Assembly (NCBI GenBank): GCA_037367405.1
Contig: JAZKJV010006941.1
Location: forward strand, 1,364,001 to 1,428,000
From: Ottelia alismoides
Lineage: Eukaryota; Streptophyta; Magnoliopsida; Alismatales; Hydrocharitaceae
Length of the DNA stretch: 64,000 nt
Direction of reading: 5' to 3'
Shown here: one piece after another, positions 27,331-37,083 of the stretch
Layout: every line of letters begins with the position of its first letter
Numbering within the stretch: position 1 is the first letter of the stretch
The notes under the pieces: generated by a model
What the model was told of the DNA's origin: nothing
Databases searched by the model: none
Seen by the model: only the letters and a program-made list of their open reading frames with translations
Translations under genes and position numbers: made by a program

Positions 27331-28073
27331 CTAATATATATCATTAACCGGCGGCACGTCGTCGAAGCTCCACAAGTCCAACGTCGTCGCCACGCCGCCG
27401 TCGCCGGCATCGCCCGCGCCGCTGAGCGTCACCGGCTCCGCCACGGCGACGTCCAGCTCCTCGTCGAAAAACTTCATGTACGACTCCAGCGCGAGGAGAT
27501 CCTCCGGCAGCTTCTCCCGCGCCACGCAAGCCGTCTCCGGTACCAGCTGCGTCGTGGAGACCGGCACGTCGAAGCACGGCGACCGCCACGGCCTTCCGCA
27601 TTTGTGGGTCTTCTCCTGCGGCTGCTGCTGCGGCGGCGGCGGTACTGCCGACCGGAGAGACACGACGTCCTCGTTGGGGAAGTTGACCTTGGCCTTCTTT
27701 CCGCGGATCCGGCGAGCCTCGTGGTCGTAGGCCCTGGCGGCGTCCTCGGCGGTGTTGAACGTGCCGAGCCACACGCGCATGCCCTTCTTGGGATCGCGGA
27801 TCTCGGCCGCTCACTTCCCCCACGGCCGCTGCCGGATCCCTCTGTACATGTTCTTCCGCTGCCGCTTCTTACCCACAACTGCAACACAAACAACACGTTC
27901 AAAATCGGAGACAATCGATCACAACAGCGGGGTTGTAGAGACGTACCATGTTCTTCCTGCTTGGGAGGGAAGGGGTCGAAGGCGGCGAAGGGGGACTCCG
28001 GCCATAAGTCGGCGGCGGCAGCGCGGGAGAGGCGGGTGGGGATGAGGTCGGAGATGATGGCACCTCCGCACAT
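27331..28073 (-). pseudogene. Group VII ERF transcription factor with in-frame stop in AP2 domain
   Basis: AP2/ERF DNA-binding regulator, group VII. The start MCGGAIISDLIPTRL carries the Met-Cys N-terminus that in this group is an oxygen- and nitric-oxide-sensing N-degron. Exon 1 is 28073-27947; a 68-bp GT-AG intron follows; exon 2 is 27878-27331. The single intron before the AP2 domain is typical of the group. After a basic KKRQRK stretch the AP2 domain runs MYRGIRQRPWGK, then codon 65 is TGA (27813-27811) where the family has Trp. The frame then continues perfectly: [40 protein letters not shown], and a C-terminal LDLWSFDD motif. Total is 224 residues if codon 65 were sense. One base change (TGG to TGA) explains it; no other damage is seen. 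The predicted product is 64 residues without a DNA-binding domain. Recent pseudogene, null allele or sequence error are all possible. Confidence 0.88.
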
Positions 28074-28490
28074 GTCGACTATGGTTCTAGAGATCGAAGG
28101 AGAAGAGTGGTGGTGGAGAGGAGAGGGAGAAGGAGAACGTTGGTAGTGATTGGAACTGTGGGTCGGGGATGGAAACCGGTGGGAGGGCTATGTAGGACGT
28201 GTGGTCGACTGGATCGTTTGAGAAGCCCGCACGTAGGGCGTGCAGGTGCGTTATGGTGCGCCCGCGGGTGAGGGGAAGGGAGCTTTGTGGGGAATCGGCG
28301 GCGGCACACCGTAAAGGTGCGGCGGGAGGACGTGGTATCTGCGCCGTTGATTGTGTGGATATTTGTATTTACCTCCTTATTAATGTTTTATATTAAAACT
28401 ATCTTTTTATATTTTGAATTAGAACAAACATGGTTGAATGCGAGGGTCTGTGTGGATATTTGTCTTGCTTCTTTTATATCTTTGCAAATT
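28074..28490 (-). promoter_or_regulatory. ERF 5' UTR and proximal promoter region
   Basis: Read on the minus strand, the 70 bp before the ATG is a C/T-rich leader with CTCC and CCACCACC runs, typical of plant 5' UTRs. No convincing TATA box. The first MITE begins 420 bp upstream of the start codon, so the MITE cluster occupies the distal promoter. Confidence 0.4.
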
Positions 28491-28494
28491 CTTA

Positions 28495-28729
28495 TGCCCC
28501 GTTTGGGGTATAAGGAGGAATGGAATAAGGGGAATAAGCCCCCACCACGCTTCCCCGTGGTACGACTATTCCCCATTATTTCATCTTATTTCACTCTTAT
28601 TCTTATCTTTATCCCACCTTATCTACATTTATTTCACCTTATTCTCCTTATTCTTATCCTCCAGCCGAACGGAGAATAGACCCTTATTCCCCATCCTTAT
28701 TCCTGCTTATTCTCCTACCGAACGAGCCC
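28495..28729. mobile_element. MITE 1, PIF/Harbinger-like, 235 bp
   Basis: Left end TGCCCCGTTTGGGGTATAAG and right end (complement) GGGCTCGTTCGGTAGGAGAA are imperfect inverted repeats. They are flanked by TTA at 28492-28494 and 28730-28732, the 3-bp target typical of PIF/Harbinger. The interior is mirror-like and rich in 'cttattc'. Confidence 0.7.
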
Positions 28730-28732
28730 TTA

Positions 28733-29460
28733 GGGTGCGTTCTTGTATCAGGTTAACTCCCCTACTCCATATTTTCTCCCTCCATGTGGGCCCCACTTTT
28801 AATCTTTTTAAAAAAAATAAATAAATCAATTCTCCATCATCAATTCCATCAAAAAAATAATATACTATACCATCATATCATATAAAAATTATAAACTACT
28901 CCACTTCTACTCACTTTTTCAAACTCCAATACAATCACATCACAATAACTTCTCACTTTTTCAAACTCCAATACAATCACATCACCCCAAACTCACTTCT
29001 AACCCACCCCCAGTTTAACCCTCTATCCAAACACCAAAACCCAAAATGGGTTACCTGCAACCAGTTTAACCCACCTAAACCCACTATCCAAACACACGGG
29101 TTAGAGTGAGTTAAGTTGGTAGGGGTAATCCGTTTTTGTGTTTCGGTGTTTGGATAGAGGATTAAATTGAGGGTGCGCTTGTTGTGATATGATTGTATTG
29201 AATTTGGAAAAGTGAGTACTTGTGATGTGATTGTATTGAAGTTTAGAAAAGCGACTAAAGTTGAGTACTTTATAATTTTTAGATGATATGATGGTATAAT
29301 ATATTATTTTTTGATAAAATAAATGAAAAAAAAAATTTATTTAATATTTAAATAAAGAATAAATAGTGGGTCCCACAAGAAAGAGAAAATGGGGGATTTT
29401 AAGGGAAACCCACCTCAAAGGGGGGGGGGGGGACGGGGGGAACCCCAACCGAACATGACC
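28733..29460. mobile_element. MITE 2, PIF/Harbinger-like foldback, 728 bp
   Basis: Left end GGGTGCGTTCTTGTATCAGG and right end (complement) GGTCATGTTCGGTTGGGG are flanked by TTA (28730-28732 and 29461-29463). The two halves are long inverted copies, for example 'caatacaatcacatcac' at about 28927 against 'gtgatgtgattgtattg' at about 29223. A run of about 13 G lies near 29420. Confidence 0.75.
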
Positions 29461-29553
29461 TTAGTGCCCGTTCGGTTGGAGGTTACCCCCACTTTGAGTG
29501 GGTTGCCCCCCAAATCCATATTTCTAACATACTAGTGGGGCATACTCTCTTTT

Positions 29554-29555
<2 letters not shown>

Positions 29556-29601
<46 letters not shown>
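29556..29601. repeat. (TA)n, left border of TA cluster
   Basis: About 23 AT repeats immediately left of the palindromic element at 29602. Confidence 0.9.
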
Positions 29602-29604
<3 letters not shown>

Positions 29605-29993
29605 GAAAGGGAGCCTACTTTGTGAATTAGGTAATCTTACCTACTTCACATTCTATTTTTGCAATTTTTTTATTTTTTTTGAAAAATATCACCGTGGATT
29701 TTCATAACTATATCCCTCTAATATGTCACTCAAATTTCGTCAGAAACAGAGACTCCTACGGCCTCCATCCGTAACAGGTAAAATACAACAAATCTATGAC
29801 CGTTAAAAAATGACTGTCTGGATGGAGGCCGTAGGAGTCTCTATTTCTGACGAAATTTGAATGACATATTAAAGGGATATAATTATGAGAATCTATAGTG
29901 GTATTTTTCAAAAAAAATAAAAAAATTTGCAAAAAAAGAAATGTGAAGTAGATAAGTTACCTACTTCACAAAGTAGGCTCCCTTCCCCCCCTC
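29602..29993. mobile_element. Palindromic MITE A, bordered by (TA)n
   Basis: Left GAGGAAAGGGAGCCTACTTT and right (complement) GGGAAGGGAGCCTACTTTG. The inner arms also match: 'cgtcagaaacagagactcct' near 29738 against its complement near 29835. The whole element is thus one large hairpin. (TA)n precedes it, and (CT)n then (TA)n (30002-30016) follows. No coding capacity. Confidence 0.75.
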
Positions 29994-30016
29994 TCTCTCT
30001 CTATATATATATATAT

Positions 30017-32206
30017 GATTTTTATCCGGAGAGCACTGTGCCCATTTGTGTTAAATTGAGCCCATCTTATCCACCTTTAGATCAAATCTCTCAATCCCAT
30101 GATTTTAGGAACGACAATGTTAACGACAATGCTTTTAATTTTGAATATTATCAATTTCTCTAAATAGCAATAGACTTTTTTGGTGTAGTCTGATATTGTA
30201 TTGAGAAAAAACCCATTTTGTCACATTTCGAGAGGGGATCGAGCGATCGTTCTCACGGAATCATTGTGTTTTATTATTGATTGCAGATAACTTTCGCTCG
30301 CCAAAGGTAATGTATTTCAATTGTTGATTTTATATTTTCATTGATCCTACGTTTTAATTGTTGTATTTTCTTTGATAATATTTTTTCATTAGGTTTCATT
30401 CATGGTTAATTCGCGAATGGATTGTGATCGGCATATTTCAGAAGAAATTACGAATACTGTATATTTTTGATCGTAAGCAATATTTATTCGAGAAGTATGA
30501 TTGAAATATGAGAAATGGTATTCATAATATCATTTTTATTCATTTTGATACACGATTTATAGTCTTAATTGATTTTGTATCGAAGGTATTTTGATTTCAT
30601 ATAATAAAATTTACAGTAAATAGAATTGTTATTTTTCATGCGTTACTTTTATATTGAGTTATTGATGTATTTAAGTAATTTACTTATGAGATATTTTATG
30701 TTACTAATGCTAACACAATTGTTACTTATCATATAACAAACGTTACTAACAATTCATTACAAGTTACTTGTCATTGAATGATTCTTACTGAAGCGAGTAT
30801 ATTGCTGAGTTACTAACAATTCATTACAAGTTACTTGTCATATAACAAACGTTACTAACAATTCATTACAAGTTACTTGTCATTGAATGATTCTTACTGA
30901 AGCGAGTATATTGCTGAGTTACTAACAATTCATTACAAGTTACTTGTCATATAACAAACATTACTAACAATTCATTATAAGTTACTTGTCATTGAATGAT
31001 TCTTACTGAAACGAGTATATTGCTGAGTTTCTAACAATTCATTACAAGTTACTTGTCATATAACAAATGCTACTAACAATTCATTACATGTTACTTGTCA
31101 CTGAATGATTCTTACTGAAGCGAGTATATTGCTGAGTTGCTTTTCTTTATACAATTCTTACTATTCACGAATATAATTTAACTTATTGTTTCTTGCATAA
31201 TAATGCAACAATTTGGTGTCTTGAAGAAGCTGATGTTATGCCGAGGAGCGAGAGCAAAACAATATCGTCTAAATGGACTAGAAGACAATTGAAATTTGGA
31301 TGTTCACCATATAACTATAATTAAGTAATTTATGTGTGACTTTCAGTAACACTTGACGTATTACAAGTAATTAAATAGGCTACATAAATAAAGAAGGTAT
31401 GATTAGATAGTAATTCAAAACAAAGAATAAAACAAGTAAGATATATGGAAGCATCAGTAACATGTAATAAATTGTAGGTAAGAGGAGGTAATGGAATAAG
31501 TAAGTTGGAATAAGTATAAAAAACTACGTGACCAGTAACTTATGTATTGCCATCAGTAACACTCGATATATTATAAGTAATTGAAAATGTTATACAAGTA
31601 AATAAGAGGTGCTTCAGTAAGACTCAAAGTATTAAGTAACTATAACATTAGTAACAATCAAAATGACTTCCGTAAAATGGACATTTGTAATCAGTATTTA
31701 TTGTATGGACATTAGTAATTCATATACTTAATTACTGATCTCACAACAATAATTACTTGACAACTGAATATGTATTACGTGAGTAACATGAATGAATTAC
31801 TGATCTCTGTACAATGTAATATTACATATGTAAAATACTGACAAGTGTTTCAATATTACTGATCTCGCAACACATAATTACTTCGGTATGAAATTATCTC
31901 GCAACACATAATTACTTTGGTATTACTGACATAATTACTTGAGTACATTTTTTACATTATTGATCAAATGTACAATGACTATTTCTTCAGTACTAAATTA
32001 ATGATTTAAATGTATCTTTCCAAAACCGTCTTCCTTTTTTTAAGGACTCGATATAATTGGAAATATAAGATGCTCAAGCGTATTAATATCCTTTCAAAAC
32101 CGTGCTCCTTCGAAATAGGCAATCTTTAAAATAGAAGTACATGTGGAGAGCCTACATTTGGTGCTCACCAAACTCAAATGGGCACATGGCTCTCTGGATA
32201 AGCCCC
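30017..32206. mobile_element. TIR element B, bordered by TA repeats, about 2.2 kb
   Basis: Left TTTTTATCCGGAGAGCACTG and right (complement) GGGCTTATCCAGAGAGCCATG continue through 'tgcccatttg'. (TA)n lies at 30002-30016 and 32219-32231. It is related to the element at 24547-25954 over its right end. The interior is packed with GTTACT/AGTAAC/AGTAAT words, and a 109-bp tandem array lies at 30700-31135. No transposase is visible, so it is non-autonomous. Confidence 0.65.
30700..31135. repeat. Tandem array, four 109-bp units
   Basis: Units at 30700-30808 (diverged), 30809-30917, 30918-31026 and 31027-31135, each beginning with a GTTACTAACAATTCATTAC-like word. Each unit contains an internal half repeat ('gttactaacaattcattaca' twice, 42 bp apart). 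The last three units differ at only a few positions. Confidence 0.9.
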
Positions 32207-32232
32207 TCTCTCTCTCTCTATATATATATATA

Positions 32233-32592
32233 GGGTTAAAGGAGGCTACTCCCACCTCTATTTTCCCTCTTTTTTTATTTTTTTGGAAAATAAAAATATT
32301 TAAATTCATAACTATATCCCCCGAACATGTCATTCCAATTTCGTCAGAAACAGAGAATTCTATGCCCTCCATATGAAGGGGGTCAATTTCAGTAATTCTG
32401 AGACCGTTAAAATTTGACAGTCTTGATGGAGGGGATAGAAATCTCGAATTAAGTTGAATTTTGAATGACACTATAGCGACATATTGTGATCTAAATTCCA
32501 ATAGGTTTCAGTTCAGAAAAATAAAAAAATACAGGGAAAAAGGGTGGGGGCATGTAAGTTGGCTACAACTAGGGAGCATACTCCCTTTTCCC
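32233..32592. mobile_element. MITE C, bordered by (TA)n, same family as MITE A
   Basis: Left GGGTTAAAGGAGGCTACTCC and right (complement) GGGAAAAGGGAGTATGCTCC. It shares with MITE A the interior 'ttcataactatatccc' and 'aatttcgtcagaaacagaga'. (TA)n stands on both sides (32219-32231 and 32593-32606). Confidence 0.7.
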
Positions 32593-33075
32593 ATATATAT
32601 ATATATTATACCATCAAATCATCTAAAAATCATAAAATACTCAACTTCTACTCACTATTCTGAACTTTAATACAATCACATCACAACTACCAACTTTTTT
32701 AAATTTCAATACAATCATATCATAATAACTACCCACTTTTTCAAATTTCAATACAATCGCATCACACAAACCCTCCCAACTCTAAACCCACAAACCAAAT
32801 ACCAAAACACAAGAATGGGTTGCCCTCCCCCAGATAACTCACGAACCAAGCGCACTCATGCGTTTGCTGAAAGGTTATATATGACTCAAATGTTTACGAG
32901 GGTTTGTGCTAAAAAAACCCTCCGTTTCCGCGGCCGAGAGAAAGATGTAGAGTATTAAGATATTTTGCAAAGGGGGCCGCTGAGTTAGATACAACTAATT
33001 CGGATGGGTTGGTTCATTGGGTTGATAGTATATTCCGCGGGATATTTTGACGTGCATATCCATACGAAGCCGGAG

Positions 33076-33490
33076 GGCTTGTTTGGTTATCCTTATATCT
33101 TTGGATTGGAATCTCATCACAAATCAATATGATATTACATCACACTCTTCATTCCAACTCTTTAATCCTTCTAACCATCAAAGCAGATTCTTAGTAATTG
33201 AGTTGGGTAGAGTTGGAATAACTTCATGTGAACAGTAGATGTTTGGATGATTAGGAGTGTTAGAGAAGATTGTATTGAAAAATGTGATGTGATGTGACAG
33301 ATTATGGGATGTATCAACTTTTCTAATGATTATAATATATTTTTATGTCAACTTTTTTATTTTAACGTAGTTAAAAATATTATAAGAAAGAAAATGTGTG
33401 ATTCATACAACTAATTCCAACACATGAATGCATGGGTAGAGCATGGGTTATGCCTAGTTACCTCGAGGTAACCTGGTAACCAAATAAGCC
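33076..33490. mobile_element. MITE with GGCTTGTTTGGTTA ends, 415 bp
   Basis: GGCTTGTTTGGTTA at the left and its near-perfect complement (TAACCAAATAAGCC) at the right. No clear target duplication. A second partial copy is at 15791-16058. Confidence 0.65.
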
Positions 33491-33865
33491 TTTAACTCAG
33501 TGTATTTAGCACTTCTAGCCCTCCCTATCAAATTCCATTTTGCACAAAATTGGTTTTATTTTCGAGAAATATATACTTTTGCCGATGAAAGACCTTATTA
33601 TCACTTTGATATTTACCAAAGTTCCACATTCTTCTCTCGCCAACGACACTACTTAAGAAGAGTCCTATCGAATTAGCTGTCTCATGTTTCATGTTATTCT
33701 TGTTTGTATGTCTGCCTTTTCTGGTGTTCTAATCGCCAACATAGGTATATATTGCAATTATATGAGAGAGAATTTGATAGGAAATCAAACCAAGATCAAG
33801 CATCTTTGTCAGATCAAGACACACCTCATCTCTTTCCCATGCGTGCTTGAATCAACTTTAGTGGC
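33491..33865. other. Interval left of compound retroelement
   Basis: Moderate-complexity sequence between the MITE and LTR1. No domain or element boundary recognised. Its last five bases (gtggc) are the proposed left target duplication of the compound retroelement. Confidence 0.4.
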
Positions 33866-34835
33866 TGATGAACGCAAACTTCACCTCTTTAATAATAAGA
33901 AATTGTAGTATAGGAGACGTAATTCGATTAAACAAAAACCACAATCTTTGAATGTTGTGGAATATTTTTTTACTTGACAAGTCTACCAAGATCAAACACA
34001 GGGAACAATGATTTTTAGTTGTGAGGTTTTAAATTAATTTAAATAATTAAATAACTGCTCGCTTATTTCTGTGTCATAAAATAAAGAGAAAATGCAATGA
34101 AATGGAATGCAATGCAGAGGAAATAAATAGAGAAAATGAAGCACCGAATCTGATGGTGATTTAGTTCCTCAAATAATATGATCAATAAATCGTTATAAGA
34201 TTATCACAGATCCAAAGAGATTTAGGAGAAAAATTTCCAATCAAATTCAAGCTATAAGAAAGGAGATCAATCAATGAATAATTCAGTCATTCATGAGATC
34301 AAGAAAATAATCTTCAAATAGATGTGATGATCTAAAAAATATCTCAAAATTAATTCTCAGATAAATAGAATTTGATCAGCTAAAATCTCGAGAATTAGAT
34401 TAAAATCTCCTCAAATACACCCCTACAAAGATTGATTCTTTAGGAATATTCAACAATGATCATAAGGAATTAATCAAATCAAATTCCTCAATCGAATTCC
34501 TGCAAAAGATATCATTAATTTTCTCTACAAAAATAAGGCACAAATATGTCAATTATTAGCCTACATAAATCAAAATCTCTCCTCAAATAATCATCATCAA
34601 TACATAGTCTCAGACTTGTCTACAAGTTATGCAGAATGAAAGAGCATGGAATAAGCTTCAAATAGACATATTGCGCTAAAATAAGAGTTCAGATGAAAAA
34701 GATATGCTAAATTGAAATTCTAGAGACTTAAATGTAATAAAAGTAAATATTTTCTTCTTCAAAATGGACCCCTAGGAGGATTTATATGTAAATATGCATA
34801 GTTGCATGGGCTTTTCTGCAAATTACCCATATGGG

Positions 34836-34852
34836 CACGTGCTCTGCACGTG
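34836..34852. promoter_or_regulatory. Paired G-box in LTR1, first
   Basis: CACGTGCTCTGCACGTG: hexamers at 34836 and 34847, 11 bp apart. The equivalent in LTR2 is at 42085-42101, with the second hexamer changed to CACATG. Confidence 0.5.
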
Positions 34853-35012
34853 AATTCTGGAGGCAGAGGCTCCTTTTGTAATTTTCAAAACCTGCGAGGG
34901 GCTCCTTGCAAATTTTCCAGTAAAGCACATGTGCTACACGTGCTGCTGGAGGCGGGGACTCTTTTGTTATTGGCTGGAAACTGGCAGATCCTTGAGCAAT
35001 TTCCCCAAAGTG

Positions 35013-35029
35013 CACGTGCTCTGCACGTG
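35013..35029. promoter_or_regulatory. Paired G-box in LTR1, second
   Basis: CACGTGCTCTGCACGTG with an 11-bp offset. Conserved at 42262-42278 (LTR2) and 49692-49708 (LTR3). Confidence 0.5.
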
Positions 35030-35975
35030 CTATGATAAGGTTGGGGAGGAGGCCCGTTGACAAGGCTGCAGTATGGGCACGAACCTCCAGATGGTGCACT
35101 GATGGAGGTTCGACGTGTACGAGGCATGTGGCACGAGGTCGAGGCTCGGTATACTGTCGTGGTGGTACGTGCACTGTTGGATCAAGAGAATGCCCTCGAT
35201 CCAATGGCTGGCGATCAACGAAGTACTGGCAGAGGTGCAGGGCAGCACTATCGAGGGCAAAGACGTAGGGTCGATGCGCGACGGATGGAGGGCCTCCGCA
35301 GTGGCGAAGGGCTACTACAGTCGGTGGAAGGTGGATCTCGCATCGTGGAGCGCGACATGCAAGATGGAGAGGGCCAATGCGTGACGAGGGAGGCATCTGT
35401 AGAGGGGAAGGTGAAGGTTGCACCAACGGAGGGTGACAACGGCGACTGGAGGGCACGATGGCTGCAAGGTGGAGCGGGGCTTCTGGTGCCGCTGGTGCGC
35501 TCCGAGGAGTCTGCATGGTCGGGTGGACAGTGATGGCGAGACGAGGATGCAGGGCAGAGGCGGTGACGGTCGGCGAATGATGGGTTAAACTTGGAGATAG
35601 AGAGTCGTCTGGGTTTGGAGCTGCCGCGAGGTGGCTCCCGTTGTCGCCTCCAGAAGCCTTGGCATTTGCTCCAAAGCTTGAGCAACAGAGAAGGAGTAGA
35701 TGCTGCTTCAAGATCCTAGATTGATCCTTGGATCACGTCGAGGTCCCAGCCTTCATCTTCGCTCGTCGGGACGCAGTCTCTGTCACCGGCCTTGGCCCAG
35801 AGCTGGAAGGGGGCATTGTCCCCAAAGATAGTGGATGGGCTGCGGGAGTGGTCGTCGGAGGGGTTTTAAGGAGCGGGCGACAAGCGACGGTTACTCGGGC
35901 TGGCCTCGTAACGAGGGAGGAGAAGGGAGCAGAAGGGGTGGCATTGCAAAGGGTGAATGGATGGAAGGGGAAGAA

Positions 35976-35998
35976 GGTCACGTGCTTGGCACGTGACC
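35976..35998. promoter_or_regulatory. Paired G-box palindrome in LTR1, third
   Basis: GGTCACGTGC and GCACGTGACC surround a 3-bp centre, so the site is a 23-bp perfect inverted repeat as well as two CACGTG boxes 11 bp apart (35979, 35990). LTR2 has the same at 43263-43279. In LTR3 the second box is mutated near 53824. Confidence 0.55.
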
Positions 35999-37071
35999 AA
36001 GGGGCGGGAGGAGAGAGAATGAGGGGTGACACATGGCATGCCCAGGAACTGCCATGTGTCACCCCAAAAAAATTACAAAATTAAAAGAAAGTAAAAATAG
36101 AAAAGAAATAGAAGGAGACCTCGGATCAAAAAACTTTCTTCACAAAAGTTGTTCGTCTCAACGAGATCTACAACTTTCATGAAGGGACTGAGAGCAAAAG
36201 AATTCACCTATACAAAGTGGTATTTTTGGTGGTTCTCGATGTGTATAGAAAACCGACTTTTGGAGTTTTTGTAATTTCTTGGTGGTTTAAATAGAGGAAA
36301 AAATTATAAAAAAATACGATAAAATATAAGATATATAATTACACATTAACCTATTTTTTGGATTTTTAATAAATAAGAAAATAGGGAAATAAAATAGAGG
36401 TACAAAACACGTAATTTTTATATAGACGCACAAAGGTCACTCAGACTCAGTCAGATTCTTTGATTCCAGTCTTGATTTGGATTTTTATACCACTGATAAA
36501 ACTTTCATCAAAGAACACAAATAAAGAAGAAATAAAACTAAAAGGGTTAATTATGTATATAAAAACTTAGGTAAAAATAACAAAAAGATAAAATGCGCAA
36601 AAGAGGCCCAAAACCCAACTTTCACATATGAGCTCTGAATTTTATAAAGTTGATCTTGTTTTGAAGGTATTTGAAAATGGAGTACTTTAAAAGTGAGTAG
36701 ATCAAAATCATACATTGTATGAGGGAGATATGCACGTTTTAATCCGTCAGATGTGAAATTTGGATTTGGGTTTATTTGACACTTATTTGAGTTAGCATTT
36801 TTTTGTAATTTTTGTCTATTCTGGTTAGTAATATCTACACAATGAAGGTGGTCTAGGGTCATTCATAGTTAGGATAAATTAACTAAAAATAGGGAAAATT
36901 AGCGGCTTTTATGGACAATTTACACATTATGAAATCATGCATGATGAAATGTGAATATTATTACCACATGTATGAAGGATAATGATGCTATATTAGTTAT
37001 TAAATACATATGGATTTTGGGGAGCATAGCCTAATTGACTCATTTTAGCATGATGAGTCTGAAATTCATCA

Positions 37072-37083
37072 TACCCCTATACT
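37072..37083 (-). promoter_or_regulatory. Polypurine tract next to LTR1
   Basis: Minus strand AAGTATAGGGGTA ends exactly at the LTR start. The same tract stands at 44353 (LTR2), and a variant, AAGTATAGGAGG, at 63371. Confidence 0.65.

Larger units (their letters stand above)
29464..32855. mobile_element. MITE 3, PIF/Harbinger-like, split by (TA)n insertions
   Basis: Left end GTGCCCGTTCGGTTGGAGGT and right end (complement) GTGCGCTTGGTTCGTGAG are inverted repeats. The left TTA (29461-29463) is shared with MITE 2; on the right is TCA (32856-32858), one change from TTA. The right part 32607-32800 matches the interior of MITE 2 ('caatacaatcacatcacaac'). Without the insert at 29556-32606 it is about 360 bp. 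Its internal TA run is where the three following elements entered. Confidence 0.65.
33866..37071 (-). mobile_element. LTR1, 3206 bp
   Basis: Begins TGATGAACGCAAACTTC and ends TTCATCA on the + strand. The polypurine tract lies directly to the right, so this is the 3' LTR of internal 1. It has a GC-rich middle (about 35030-35700) with spurious open frames on both strands, paired CACGTG sites near 34836, 35013 and 35979, and a terminal hairpin at 37051-37071. Confidence 0.85.

Noticed and set aside
27241..28146. 301-codon open frame on the + strand
   Set aside because: It is antisense to the ERF gene; high GC suppresses stops. The opposite strand has family motifs and proper splice sites.
28287..28824. 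130- and 128-codon + strand frames
   Set aside because: They run through the ERF promoter and across MITE 1 and MITE 2 termini; no domain.
30700..31135. CRISPR-like regular repeats
   Set aside because: Units are contiguous with no unique spacers, in a plant transposon; a simple tandem array.
34782..35711. 309-codon open frame on the minus strand
   Set aside because: It lies in the GC-rich part of LTR1, is broken in LTR2 and LTR3, and its Pro/Ser/His composition matches no domain.
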